NCBI RefSeq assembly: GCF_000246855.1
Contig: NC_016609.1
Coordinates: 8,072,744 to 8,136,743, forward strand
Direction of reading: 5' to 3'
DNA: 64,000 bases
Source: Niastella koreensis GR20-10
GTDB taxonomy: Bacteria > Bacteroidota > Bacteroidia > Chitinophagales > Chitinophagaceae
Both the position numbers and the translations under genes were made by a program. Position 1 is the stretch's first letter. Each line of letters opens with the position of its first letter. Under the pieces are notes generated by a model, which saw nothing but the letters and a program-made list of their open reading frames with translations, was not told where the DNA came from and searched no databases. Positions 1-8,557 of this stretch are shown here, piece by piece.

Positions 1-531
1 GATCAGGTCAACATACCGCTGGCGGTAACGGAACTCGGGGTCACTAACCGCATCAAAGGTTTCACCGTCTTTTTCCTTTACGATCGGTAATGGTTTCAGC
101 GATTTGGTAAGGAAGGTGAGCTCGGTAACATGCACAGAGGTTTCACCGGTTTTGGTGGTGAACACATAACCCTTCACGCCAAAGATATCGCCGATATCAG
201 TGAGGTGTTTCCATACTTTATCGTACAGCGTTTTGTCTTCACCGGGGCAGATCTCATCGCGTTTAATGTACAACTGGATACTTCCGGTGCTGTCCTGCAT
301 TTTGGCAAAAGAAGCCTTACCCATATCGCGAATGCTCATGATACGGCCGGCCAGACATACATCGGCAAAATCAGCTTTATTTTCTTCGCCCTTGTATTCC
401 TGCTTTATTTTTTCGGCAGTAATATTCACGGGGTAAAGCGGTGCGGGGTATGGATCGATACCCAGCTTTTGTAATTCCTGTAATTTCTCCCGTCTGATGA
501 TCTCCTGTTCAGACAAATGTTGTGTACTCAT
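1..531 (-). CDS. lysS: Lysyl-tRNA synthetase, class II (5' part; runs off the window)
   Basis: The first 177 codons of a class II lysyl-tRNA synthetase, which charges tRNA-Lys in the cytoplasm. The protein opens MSTQHLSEQEIIRREKLQEL, followed by the family's N-terminal helix and IDPYP turn (residues 25-29). The OB-fold anticodon-binding domain follows, with AGRIMSIRDMGKASFAKMQD at residues 61-80. The sequence ends in RYRQRYVDL, the entry to motif 1 of the catalytic core. The rest lies beyond base 1. The ATG at 531 is supported by a good promoter 19 bases upstream. Identity is certain from the N-terminal domain; only completeness cannot be judged. Confidence 0.96.
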   Translation of the reverse strand, partial: MSTQHLSEQEIIRREKLQELQKLGIDPYPAPLYPVNITAEKIKQEYKGEENKADFADVCLAGRIMSIRDMGKASFAKMQDSTGSIQLYIKRDEICPGEDKTLYDKVWKHLTDIGDIFGVKGYVFTTKTGETSVHVTELTFLTKSLKPLPIVKEKDGETFDAVSDPEFRYRQRYVDLI

Positions 532-549
532 ATAATTGCAAATGCGGGG

Positions 550-580
550 CAAAGGTAAATAAATAAGGCTCAAGCTCCAA
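550..580 (-). promoter_or_regulatory. Bacteroidota-type promoter of lysS
   Basis: On the minus strand TACCTTTG (557 to 550) matches the Bacteroidota -7 box TAnnTTTG, and TTG (580 to 578) lies 20 bases upstream as the -33 box. Transcription would start near 543, leaving a short leader before the ATG at 531. The -33 box falls inside the heptad array at 565-599. Confidence 0.6.
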
Positions 581-599
581 GGCACAAGGTACAAGGCGT
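565..599. repeat. Heptad array, word AAGGYNC, 5 units
   Basis: Five consecutive 7-base units: AAGGCTC, AAGCTCC, AAGGCAC, AAGGTAC, AAGGCGT. It lies between the lysS start and the end of the upstream flavin reductase gene. The same word class recurs at 14952-14986. Confidence 0.75.
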
Positions 600-614
600 A
601 AATCGTTGAAATTC

Positions 615-1496
615 TTAGTTGAGTGCAAGTAAAACCTGCCAGGCTTCCTGCACTTTGCCCTCGTTCAACAGCTTTTTGGCATATGTATGTAATTCGGTTT
701 CCATTTCGGCGGGATTTAACGAATAATACTGGAAAATACTTTTTAGCTGCGCATCGTCAAAGGATGGGTCAATCACCGGCATTTCGTGCACATTGCCCAA
801 CTGGCCCAGGTTATTACCGCTAAGGATTTTGCTGTTTTTAATGGGATCGGGCAGGGCATCGATGCCAATACCCAGTTTGGTATTGGGTTTCTCCACCATA
901 AATAAATTGGTTTCATCGACCTTGCAATACCAGTCGCCGCCAAGCCGGGCCACATGGTGCAGCTTGCGCTGGTCTATCATGCCGTTCTCATTCAGAATTT
1001 CATCGGCAATATGCATGCGCAGTACCTCGCAAAGTACCAGGTTGCCTGCGCCCCCTTCGGTACCCAGCGGTTTTATTTCATGCACCCTGCATTCCATTTT
1101 CACCTTGCTTTCCTTTACCATGGGTGGTTTTACCAGGGTGGCCGGTTCGGCAGTGAAACCCGCTTTGCTGAATTCGTTCACTTCTTTCGGAAATTCACAG
1201 CTGGCCAAACTGGTTTGGTATACCATATCGTAATCAACAATATTGATCACTACTTCGGGTACCTCCAGTACGTTTTGCAAACTGTGTTTGGTGGTATTAT
1301 CGCGCACCCGGCGGGCCGGTGAAAAGATCACCATTGGCGGGTTGCTGCTGAACATATTGAAAAAGCTGAAAGGGCTCAAATTTACATTGCCGGCGTTATC
1401 GATGGTGCTGGCAAAACAAATAGGCCGCGGTGCTATTGCATGTTGCAGGTAATTCTGTTTCAGCACCGGGGTGAGATCTTTTAAATCTATGATCAT
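615..1496 (-). CDS. Flavin reductase-like (DIM6/NTAB family) protein
   Basis: A 293-residue cytoplasmic protein of the flavin reductase / FMN-binding split-barrel superfamily. The N-terminal part has the family pattern APRPICFASTIDNAGNVNLS (residues 22-41) followed by SFFNMFSSNPPMVIFSP, where FMN normally binds. The family includes NAD(P)H:flavin oxidoreductases and FMN-binding proteins of unknown role. Five bases separate it from the upstream fumarylacetoacetate hydrolase-like gene, so the two are probably cotranscribed. In Bacteroidota this pair often accompanies aromatic amino acid (homogentisate) catabolism; that role is inferred from context. The about 100 residues after the barrel are not assigned. 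Confidence 0.85.
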   Translation of the reverse strand: MIIDLKDLTPVLKQNYLQHAIAPRPICFASTIDNAGNVNLSPFSFFNMFSSNPPMVIFSPARRVRDNTTKHSLQNVLEVPEVVINIVDYDMVYQTSLASCEFPKEVNEFSKAGFTAEPATLVKPPMVKESKVKMECRVHEIKPLGTEGGAGNLVLCEVLRMHIADEILNENGMIDQRKLHHVARLGGDWYCKVDETNLFMVEKPNTKLGIGIDALPDPIKNSKILSGNNLGQLGNVHEMPVIDPSFDDAQLKSIFQYYSLNPAEMETELHTYAKKLLNEGKVQEAWQVLLALN

Positions 1497-1501
1497 AGGG
1501 A

Positions 1502-2512
1502 TTAAACTGATTTCTTTCTGGCAAATAGTGAAAAGTCATCCTCTTCCTGAACGATCGTATTACTGAGAACGCCCAGCCCGTCTACTTCCATTTCAACCAC
1601 ATCGCCGGGTTGCAGCCATTGCTCCACGTAATTGGGATCGTTCAGTTTACCGGTGCCATTCAGTTCTAAAAAGCAACCGGTTCCTACTGTGCCGCTGCCG
1701 ATCACATCACCGGGATTCAGATTAACGCCATAGGAGGCTCGTTCAATGATCTCGGCAAAGGTCCAGTCCATATCCTTCATATTGCCATCGCTTACCTGTT
1801 TGCCATTTACGCGGCATTGCATGCGCAGGTTAAAGCTTTTACCTGTATGCCCCTCTTTTGTAGGTACTTCGTATTGTTGCAATTCGTCCAGCGTAACCAG
1901 CCAGGGTCCGATAACCGTAGAGAAATCTTTTCCTTTTGCGGGGCCCAGGTTCAACAGCATTTCTTCCATTTGCAGGCGGCGGGCGCTCATATCGTTCATG
2001 ATCATTAAGCCGCCAATATATTCATCTGCGTCTTCGGCCCTGATGTTGCGGCCTGGTTTGCTGATCACAATGGCTACTTCCAGCTCAAAATCGAGCTTTT
2101 CCAAATGATCGGGCATGCACTGAATGTCGCCGGGACCCTGAATGCTATGGTGATTGGTAAAATAGAAAATGGGGTATTGATCAAACTCGGGGATCATGGG
2201 CACTTTACGGTTACGACGGGCCGCTTCCACATGTTGACGAAACGCATAGCCATCGCGGCAGGAGGTGGGAAAAGGAACCGGGGCCAGAATAGTGACGCTA
2301 TCGTACGCAATGCCCTTGCTTTTGGCGATCTTTCCTTCTTTGATCATCATTTCACCGGCCAGCGCCATGGAATAGGAGTCTTCCCAGTAAGCAAGAAACA
2401 TACTCATATTGGTCGGCAGATCGGGGTGTAAAACTTCGGCATCATATAGTAGTCCGTCTACCAGAATGGCTACACGGTCATGACCTTCGGTGAGGTAAGA
2501 GACAAGTTTCAT
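1502..2512 (-). CDS. Fumarylacetoacetate hydrolase family protein
   Basis: A 336-residue member of the FAH superfamily. The divalent-metal site is visible as DFELEVAIVI (residues 141-150, ligands E143 and E145) and IMNDMSAR (D174), matching the E-x-E and Asp ligands of FAH. The stretch FYFTNHHSIQGPGD (116-129) corresponds to the substrate loop. The family hydrolyses C-C bonds in acylpyruvates; true FAH makes fumarate and acetoacetate in the last step of tyrosine breakdown. It is the first gene of a pair with the flavin reductase-like gene (5-base gap). The neighbours needed to prove a homogentisate pathway (hmgA, hppD) are not in the window, so substrate is inferred. Confidence 0.87.
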   Translation of the reverse strand: MKLVSYLTEGHDRVAILVDGLLYDAEVLHPDLPTNMSMFLAYWEDSYSMALAGEMMIKEGKIAKSKGIAYDSVTILAPVPFPTSCRDGYAFRQHVEAARRNRKVPMIPEFDQYPIFYFTNHHSIQGPGDIQCMPDHLEKLDFELEVAIVISKPGRNIRAEDADEYIGGLMIMNDMSARRLQMEEMLLNLGPAKGKDFSTVIGPWLVTLDELQQYEVPTKEGHTGKSFNLRMQCRVNGKQVSDGNMKDMDWTFAEIIERASYGVNLNPGDVIGSGTVGTGCFLELNGTGKLNDPNYVEQWLQPGDVVEMEVDGLGVLSNTIVQEEDDFSLFARKKSV

Positions 2513-2558
2513 GTATGGCAGTATTTTAAGGACTGCAATTTAGGGGAATAAAGTAGAT

Positions 2559-2678
2559 GTTGACCAGTTAACCAGTTGACGGGTTGACGAGGAGAAAGTT
2601 GATAGAGTTGACAGAGTTGATAAAGGGAAGAAAGTTGACGGGTTAACAAGTTAACAGGTTGACAAGTTAACAAGTTAA
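2559..2678. repeat. 8-bp-period array, word GTTRACNN
   Basis: Runs of GTTGACCA, GTTAACCA, GTTGACGG, GTTGACGA and, after an imperfect middle, GTTGACGG, GTTAACAA, GTTAACAG, GTTGACAA, GTTAACAA. The period is 8 bases in the clean parts. It fills most of the 283-base gap between divergent genes. The same class is at 8512-8557. No protein-coding signal is convincing here. Confidence 0.8.
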
Positions 2679-2700
2679 ATAGTCTCGCGAGGTTGCTAGG

Positions 2701-2732
2701 CTCCCCCTCCACCGGAGGGGGCTGGGGGGAGG
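2701..2732. repeat. GC-rich hairpin, possible REP-like element
   Basis: CCCCCTCC (2703-2710) and GGAGGGGG (2714-2721) form a perfect 8-bp stem with a 3-base loop. A second G-run follows (2724-2730) that could pair with the same C-run. There is no T-tract, so it is not a typical terminator. It stands out against AT-rich surroundings. Confidence 0.55.
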
Positions 2733-2795
2733 CATTGCCGGAATATGCGGTATAAAAAATTATCATGCATTTTCATTTGTTTGTAACTTTTGCCC

Positions 2796-4043
2796 ATGAA
2801 ACAATTGGTGGTATTAACGGTCTTATTAGCAACGGTTGGCGTAGCCCGGGCGCAAAGCAAAACGGATAAGTGGCTCGAAAAGCTGATCCGTGAACAGGCT
2901 TCGCCCTTTTTAAAAGAGGTGTTGAACCAACCCGATACGTTTCATTACCAGCTTATCTATACAAAAATTGACCGGGATAAAAATAACAGGCCGCATTTTA
3001 CCAATTACTATTTCCGCGTGAACCGCGATGAATACTTTAACCCCGCTTCGATGGTTAAACTGCCTACCGCTTTGCTGGCCCTGGAAAAGATCAATACTTT
3101 AAGTAAGTATAGCATTTCAAAAAATACCACCATGCTTACTGATAGCGCCTTCAGCCGCCAGACAATAGTAAGATATGACAGCAGCGCTGTGAACTACCTG
3201 CCATCTGTAGCTCAATATGTAAAAAAGGTTTTCCTCGTGAGCGATAATGATGCCTATAACCGTTTATATGAATTTGTTGGCCAGCAGCAATTAAATGAAC
3301 GCCTGTGGCAAATGGGCTATAAAGACACGCGTATTACCCGCCGCTTTGTGACCATGGACGAAAATGAGAACCGCCATACCAACCCCATCCGGTTTATGCA
3401 GGGCGATAGTTTGTTGTATAAGCAAATGCCGTTGTACAATCCTGACCCGTTCGACTTTCATAAGAAAATATTGATTGGCAAGGCGCATTATAACCGGTAT
3501 GATAGTTTAATAAAAGAGCCTTTCGATTTTACCACGCATAATAATTTCCCCCTGGAAGATATGCAGCAGGTAATGCAGGCTGCCTTGTTTCCTGAAGTAA
3601 CACCTGCTAAAAAACAGTTTCACCTGCAACCCGATGATTATACCTTCCTGCACCGCTATATGAGCGAGCTGCCATCGGAAAGCGATCACCCACGTTATGA
3701 CACCGCTGAGTTTTTCGACAGCTATACCAAATTCTTTATGTTCAAGGCCTGGCGCAGCAAGATCCCGCCGTATATGCGGGTGTTTAATAAAACAGGCTGG
3801 TCGTATGGCTTTTTAACCGATGTGGCCTACATCGTGGATTTTAAAAATAAGATCGAGTTTATGGTTAGCGGCAATATTTATGTAAACAGCGATGGCATAT
3901 TGAATGACGATAAATATGAGTATGAAGAAACCGGTTATCCTTTTTTTAAGGAAGTGGGAAATATTATTTATCAATATGAACTGAACCGGAAAAGAAAATA
4001 TTCGCCCAACCTGAGTGCCTTTCAGTTTGATTACCGCAATTGA
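2796..4043 (+). CDS. Secreted serine hydrolase of the class A beta-lactamase fold
   Basis: A 415-residue exported protein. The start at 2796 gives a clean signal peptide MKQLVVLTVLLATVGVARA; a TTG two codons earlier is less likely. Three active-site motifs of penicillin-interacting serine enzymes are present in order: SMVK (S85-x-x-K88, nucleophile and base), SDN (149-151) and KTG (332-334). Class A enzymes are usually near 290 residues, so this one is longer, mainly between SDN and KTG. The product could be a beta-lactamase, a D,D-peptidase-like enzyme or another periplasmic esterase. I see no clear Glu166-type omega-loop motif, so lactamase activity should not be assumed. The next gene starts 4 bases after the stop, suggesting one transcript with the GH9-deacetylase fusion. 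Confidence 0.85.
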   Translation: MKQLVVLTVLLATVGVARAQSKTDKWLEKLIREQASPFLKEVLNQPDTFHYQLIYTKIDRDKNNRPHFTNYYFRVNRDEYFNPASMVKLPTALLALEKINTLSKYSISKNTTMLTDSAFSRQTIVRYDSSAVNYLPSVAQYVKKVFLVSDNDAYNRLYEFVGQQQLNERLWQMGYKDTRITRRFVTMDENENRHTNPIRFMQGDSLLYKQMPLYNPDPFDFHKKILIGKAHYNRYDSLIKEPFDFTTHNNFPLEDMQQVMQAALFPEVTPAKKQFHLQPDDYTFLHRYMSELPSESDHPRYDTAEFFDSYTKFFMFKAWRSKIPPYMRVFNKTGWSYGFLTDVAYIVDFKNKIEFMVSGNIYVNSDGILNDDKYEYEETGYPFFKEVGNIIYQYELNRKRKYSPNLSAFQFDYRN

Positions 4044-4047
4044 TTGT

Positions 4048-6528
4048 ATGATGAAGTGTACACCTGCCATTCTTATTGCTTTACTGTTAATTACCATTGG
4101 CTTTACCGTTACCGCACAAACACAAAACAGCTGGGTGCGCATTAATTTATTAGGTTACAAACCCGTGAGCCCTAAGGTAGCGGTGTGGTGCAGCAAGGAG
4201 AAAAATGCTGTTACCGGGTTTTCTATAATTGACGTAGCCAGCGGCAAACCGGTTTTTACCGGGAAAGCTGGTAAGGCTTACGGCGCATACGGACCGTTCA
4301 CTCAAACGGCCCGGTTGAATTTTACCGCCTTCACAAAACCGGGCCGGTATATGATAAAAGCAGGAGAAGCTACATCGCCTGAATTTACCATTGGCGACGA
4401 TGTATATAAAGGCGCGGCCAATTTCTGTTTACGCTATATGCGGCAGCAGCGCAGTGGGTTTAATCCGTTTTTGAAAGACAGCTGTCATACGCACGATGGC
4501 TATACGCTGTATGGTCCCATGCCCGATAGTACGCATATAAATGTAAGCGGTGGCTGGCACGATGCCTCCGATTACCTGCAATACGTAACCACCTCCGCCA
4601 ATGCCACCTGGCATTTGCTGGCGGCTGCGCGCGATTTTCCCAACGCTTTTGGTGATGAGCATTTAGCAAATGGATTGCCGGGGAAAAATAATCAGAGCGA
4701 TGTCCTGGATGAAGCCCGCTGGGGGCTGAACTGGTTGTTAAAAATGCATCCGCAAAAGGACTGGCTTTTTAACCAGATTGCCGACGACCGCGATCATCAT
4801 GGAATGCGGTTGCCCAAAGAAGATAGTTTTTATGGCCTTGGCTTTGAACGGCCTGTATATTTTTGTACAGCTACCCCACAGGGTTTTGGCAAGTATAAAA
4901 ACCGCTCAACCGGGCTGGCTTCCACGGCTGGCAAGTTTGCCAGTGCGTTTGCATTGGGGGCACAGCTATTCCAGGATACGTTGTTACAAAACCGGGCCTT
5001 ATCGGCCTGGGCTTTGGGAGTAGATAAACCGGGCGTTTGCCAAACCGCACCGGGGCGCTCGCCTTATTTTTATGAAGAAGATAACTGGACGGATGATATG
5101 GAACTGGCCGGTGCTTCTATTGCTGCTTTACACGCTGCCAATAATAAATATTTAGCAGCTGCCCAAACTTACGCCAAAGGCGAAACCATAACGCCCTGGC
5201 TGGGAACAGATACTGCCCGGCATTACCAGTGGTACCCTTTTATTAATATCGGGCATTATGAACTGGCAAAATTGTTAACCGGTAAGGAACGCGCCGCGTT
5301 GATTGGTTACTATAAACAGGGTATTGAACGGGTTTGGCAAAAGGCCCGGCAAAATGCCTTTTACCGGGGTGTGCCCTTTATCTGGTGCAGTAACAACCTC
5401 ACTACTTCCTTTGCCATTCAATGTTACTGGTACCGCCAGTTGAGTGGTGATGCTACTTATATCGAACTGGAGCAGGCCTGTTTTGACTGGTTGCTGGGTT
5501 GCAACCCCTGGGGCACCAGTATGGTGTATGGCCTGCCTGCCGGTGGTGATACCCCCTCAGACCCGCATTCGGCCTTTTCCCATATTGGTCATTACCCCAT
5601 CGATGGTGGACTGGTTGACGGGCCGGTGTATGGTTCAATTTATAAAAGTCTTATTGGCATTACCCTGAATGAACCTGATGAATATGCCGCTTTCCAGAGC
5701 GACCTGGTAGTGTATCATGATGATTATGGCGACTATAGTACCAACGAACCAACTATGGATGGAACGGCTTCTCTGGTTTATTTACTGGCCGCCAAAGAAA
5801 TTGGGAAACCCGGCAACTTTAAGGGAACTGTTACACACGACCACGGCGCCATCACCAGGGGTAACACCAGTAAAAAACAACTGGCCCTTGTTTTTACCGG
5901 CGACGAGTATGGCGATGGCGCTGCTTATATTGCCCGTTTTCTGCAACAACAAAATAGTAAGGCATCCTTCTTCTTTACCGGGCGGTTTTATCGCAATACT
6001 GCCAATAAACAGGTTATAGCGCAGTTGCGAAAACAGGGCAATTACCTGGGGCCTCACTCAGACCAACACCTGTTATATTGCGATTGGAACCAACGTGACA
6101 GTTTGCTTGTCACACATGAACAATTTAGCAATGACCTGGCGAACAATTATAAAGCAATGGCTGCGTATGGAATCAATAAAAAAGATGCAGCATATTTTCT
6201 GCCGCCTTATGAGTGGTACAATGATTCTATCGCCGCCTGGGCCAAACAACAGCAAATACAACTGGTGAATTATACGCCGGGTACCTGCAGCAATGCAGAT
6301 TATACCACACCCGATATGAAGAATTTCCGCAGTAGTGCGGCAATATTAGATTCAATTATTAACTATGAACAGCGAAGCCTCACTGGGTTAAATGGCTTTA
6401 TACTACTTGTACACATTGGTACGCATCCAGCACGAACTGATAAATTCTATTACCAGCTACCTGCATTGCTCAATTATCTCCGTAAACGAAAATATACCTT
6501 GACCACCGTCAGTAATTTATTACAATAG
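4048..6528 (+). CDS. Fusion: GH9 glycoside hydrolase plus NodB-type polysaccharide deacetylase
   Basis: An 826-residue exported protein with signal peptide MMKCTPAILIALLLITIGF and cleavage near TAQ. Residues about 25-115 look like the immunoglobulin-like CelD_N domain of GH9 enzymes. The GH9 (alpha/alpha)6 domain follows, with its catalytic aspartates in GGWHDASDY (D172, D175) and its general acid in DYSTNEPTMDG (E567). After a short linker (about 590-605) comes a CE4/NodB deacetylase domain: metal-site motifs FTGDEYGDG (D619) and HSDQH (H670, H674), then FLPPYEWYN and LLVHIGTHP. GH9 contains cellulases and also exo-beta-D-glucosaminidases; fusion to a deacetylase favours an amino-sugar polymer such as chitin-derived oligosaccharides. 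Substrate is inference. An alternative start is the ATG at 4051. Confidence 0.88.
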   Translation: MMKCTPAILIALLLITIGFTVTAQTQNSWVRINLLGYKPVSPKVAVWCSKEKNAVTGFSIIDVASGKPVFTGKAGKAYGAYGPFTQTARLNFTAFTKPGRYMIKAGEATSPEFTIGDDVYKGAANFCLRYMRQQRSGFNPFLKDSCHTHDGYTLYGPMPDSTHINVSGGWHDASDYLQYVTTSANATWHLLAAARDFPNAFGDEHLANGLPGKNNQSDVLDEARWGLNWLLKMHPQKDWLFNQIADDRDHHGMRLPKEDSFYGLGFERPVYFCTATPQGFGKYKNRSTGLASTAGKFASAFALGAQLFQDTLLQNRALSAWALGVDKPGVCQTAPGRSPYFYEEDNWTDDMELAGASIAALHAANNKYLAAAQTYAKGETITPWLGTDTARHYQWYPFINIGHYELAKLLTGKERAALIGYYKQGIERVWQKARQNAFYRGVPFIWCSNNLTTSFAIQCYWYRQLSGDATYIELEQACFDWLLGCNPWGTSMVYGLPAGGDTPSDPHSAFSHIGHYPIDGGLVDGPVYGSIYKSLIGITLNEPDEYAAFQSDLVVYHDDYGDYSTNEPTMDGTASLVYLLAAKEIGKPGNFKGTVTHDHGAITRGNTSKKQLALVFTGDEYGDGAAYIARFLQQQNSKASFFFTGRFYRNTANKQVIAQLRKQGNYLGPHSDQHLLYCDWNQRDSLLVTHEQFSNDLANNYKAMAAYGINKKDAAYFLPPYEWYNDSIAAWAKQQQIQLVNYTPGTCSNADYTTPDMKNFRSSAAILDSIINYEQRSLTGLNGFILLVHIGTHPARTDKFYYQLPALLNYLRKRKYTLTTVSNLLQ

Positions 6529-6724
6529 CAATAAACTGTAGAAAAATTTCCCTAACGGTCATCACCATAATTCGTGTTAGCATTAGGCATGCAAAATTAT
6601 TAAACATAGCCGAACCATTTTTTAGTAATGGGGTTATAATTTATAGCATCAACTTTTCCAACTATACGGCGGTACCCTGACAAGCATTTAATTAAGATTG
6701 GATTAGAACTAAAGTGAATTCCTG

Positions 6725-7822
6725 ATGGAAAAGGTAACCAAACCACGCTATGCGAAGAATGGCGATGAAGCCATTTTTTCCCAATTGCGTCAGGATGTAA
6801 GTATTCTTGTTCAGCAATTGGAACCAAAACGACGGGGCAGCATTTTATTGAAAGCTGTATTCTTCCCCGCCATTTATCTTTTTACCTATACAACCATGCT
6901 GGTGGCCGGTAACCAGCCCGGTATTTTTTACACCGGTTATTTCCTGCTGGGTGTTTTCCTCGTGATGATATTTTTGAATATCATTCATGATGCGGTACAT
7001 AACAGTATTTTTCCCAACAAAAAATTAAATAAGGGGTATGTGTACCTGTTCGACCTGATGGGTGCGAATAGCTTTGTATGGCGGCAACGGCATATTCGTT
7101 TTCATCACAATTATCCAAATGTGAATGGCTGGGATACGGATATCGAGCAGAGTAACCTGGCCCGTATTTTCCCTACTGGAAATGCCTTGCCTATTCACCG
7201 GTACCAGCATATTTATCTGCCTTTGCTGTATCCGTTATACCTGTTCAACTGGTTGCTGGTACGGGATTTTAAAGACTTCTTTAATAAGAAGAAAACCATC
7301 TGGAAACTGGTCACAATCCCCAGGGGTGAATATGTAAAGCTGTTTGTATTCAAGGCGTTCTTTTTATTTTACCTGATCGTATTGCCCAAATTGGTGTTGG
7401 ATGTAAGCTGGTTGCAGGTAGTAACCGGGTTCACTATAATGCTGCTTACGGCCAGTGTATTTTCATTAATGGTGCTGTTAAGTCCGCATGCCAATACCAG
7501 TTCGGAGTTTCCATTACCCGATGAGGCGAACAGTTTGCCGCATCACTGGATGATGCACATGCTGAGCACTACCAATGACGTTACGAATGATAACTGGTTC
7601 ATCCGGTTTTTTATGGGATGTTTTAATTATCATGTGGCACATCATTTGTTCCCGAACGTTAATCACATTTATTACCCCGAGGTGACTGGATTGTTAAAGA
7701 AATATGCAGAAAAATACGATCTGCCTTACCGGCAGTATTCTCTCGGGGATTCATTAGGCAAACATTATCGGTTGTTGAAAACGAATGGTGTAACAGAGGA
7801 TATTTTTGAAGAAACTATGTAA
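6725..7822 (+). CDS. Membrane fatty acid desaturase
   Basis: A 365-residue integral membrane di-iron desaturase. The three histidine boxes are HDAVH (88-92), HIRFHH (123-128) and HVAHH (303-307), set between hydrophobic segments near 47-65, 72-90, 205-225 and 230-255. The last box is followed by LFPNVNHIYYP, typical of the fatty acid desaturase family (PF00487). It introduces a double bond into an acyl chain, using electrons from a ferredoxin or cytochrome b5-like donor not encoded here. The next gene, another di-iron membrane enzyme, begins 23 bases after the stop, so the two are likely an operon for acyl chain modification. The 196 bases upstream hold no clear promoter box. Confidence 0.93.
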   Translation: MEKVTKPRYAKNGDEAIFSQLRQDVSILVQQLEPKRRGSILLKAVFFPAIYLFTYTTMLVAGNQPGIFYTGYFLLGVFLVMIFLNIIHDAVHNSIFPNKKLNKGYVYLFDLMGANSFVWRQRHIRFHHNYPNVNGWDTDIEQSNLARIFPTGNALPIHRYQHIYLPLLYPLYLFNWLLVRDFKDFFNKKKTIWKLVTIPRGEYVKLFVFKAFFLFYLIVLPKLVLDVSWLQVVTGFTIMLLTASVFSLMVLLSPHANTSSEFPLPDEANSLPHHWMMHMLSTTNDVTNDNWFIRFFMGCFNYHVAHHLFPNVNHIYYPEVTGLLKKYAEKYDLPYRQYSLGDSLGKHYRLLKTNGVTEDIFEETM

Positions 7823-7845
7823 TTTTGCCACATATTATATGGTTT

Positions 7846-8508
7846 ATGAAATTTGAGAAGATACATAATAAAGGACAGGCACGGCTGTTTCAGAACCAGT
7901 ACCTTGAAATGCTCACCAAAACACACCCGCTGGTTATTTGGGGTATGTATGTACCGGTGATCATTTACTTGCTCTATTTCAGCAATGACAGATATGGCTT
8001 TACTCCGTTGCGCATTACCCTTACATTTATCGGGGCCCTGCTTTTCTGGACCCTGTTTGAGTATATAGCACACCGCTTTTTGTACCACTGGGTGAGCGAA
8101 AGCCCGCGGGTGCAAAAGTTTGTGTATACCATGCATGGTAATCACCACCATTACCCGCGCGACAGACAGCGGCTTTTCCTGCCGCCGGTACCCAGTCTTA
8201 TTATGGCCTCGGCCATTTTCGGGCTGATGTTTCTGGTAATGCGTGAAAACGTGTTTATGTTCTTCCCGGGCTTTATTTTAGGATACCTGTTATATGGCAG
8301 TATGCACTATGCCATTCACGCCTGGAATCCGCCATTTAAGTGGATGAAACCTTTGTGGCGCAACCACCACCTGCATCATTACAAGGACGAGAATAAAGGC
8401 TACGGCGTTAGCACCACTATCTGGGACCGGGTGTTCGGTACCATGTTCGATCTGAAGAAGGAAAAAGAGGATAAAGAGAAGGTGAGAGATTTGATGTTCA
8501 AAAATTGA
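7846..8508 (+). CDS. Fatty acid hydroxylase / sterol desaturase superfamily protein
   Basis: A 220-residue integral membrane enzyme starting MKFEKIHNKGQ (a TTG 7 codons upstream is unlikely). The histidine clusters of the FA hydroxylase superfamily are present: EYIAHRFLYHW, MHGNHHHYPRD, MHYAIHAW and NHHLHHYKDENKGYG, with WDRVFGTMF at the end. The pattern resembles fatty acid 2-hydroxylases (Scs7/FA2H) more than carotene hydroxylases. In sphingolipid-making Bacteroidota such an enzyme would place the 2-hydroxyl on the N-acyl chain; this is inference. It follows the desaturase directly and converges on the acyltransferase gene at 8553, with an 8-bp repeat array filling the gap. Confidence 0.88.
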   Translation: MKFEKIHNKGQARLFQNQYLEMLTKTHPLVIWGMYVPVIIYLLYFSNDRYGFTPLRITLTFIGALLFWTLFEYIAHRFLYHWVSESPRVQKFVYTMHGNHHHYPRDRQRLFLPPVPSLIMASAIFGLMFLVMRENVFMFFPGFILGYLLYGSMHYAIHAWNPPFKWMKPLWRNHHLHHYKDENKGYGVSTTIWDRVFGTMFDLKKEKEDKEKVRDLMFKN

Positions 8509-8511
8509 CCC

Positions 8512-8557
8512 GTTAACTTGTTAACACGTTAACGGGTCAACCTGTCAACGTGTTAAC
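8512..8557. repeat. 8-bp-period array, word GTYAACNN, 6 units
   Basis: Six in-register 8-base units: GTTAACTT, GTTAACAC, GTTAACGG, GTCAACCT, GTCAACGT, GTTAAC. It starts 3 bases after the hydroxylase stop and contains the stop codon of the convergent gene (8553-8555). Bases 8509-8517 and 8528-8536 are perfect inverted copies, so RNA from either side could form a 9-bp hairpin with a 10-base loop. It may act as a weak bidirectional terminator, though no T-run follows. Confidence 0.8.

Noticed and set aside
130..474. 114-codon open frame on the plus strand
   Set aside because: It is the shadow of lysS, whose reading on the minus strand gives a clear lysyl-tRNA synthetase.
2701..2732. G-rich hairpin as a rho-independent terminator
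   Set aside because: No T-run on either side and it lies between divergent genes; better viewed as a repeat-like element.
2509..2766. 85-codon frame covering the GTTRAC array
   Set aside because: It reads through tandem repeats into low-complexity peptide and has no family signature.
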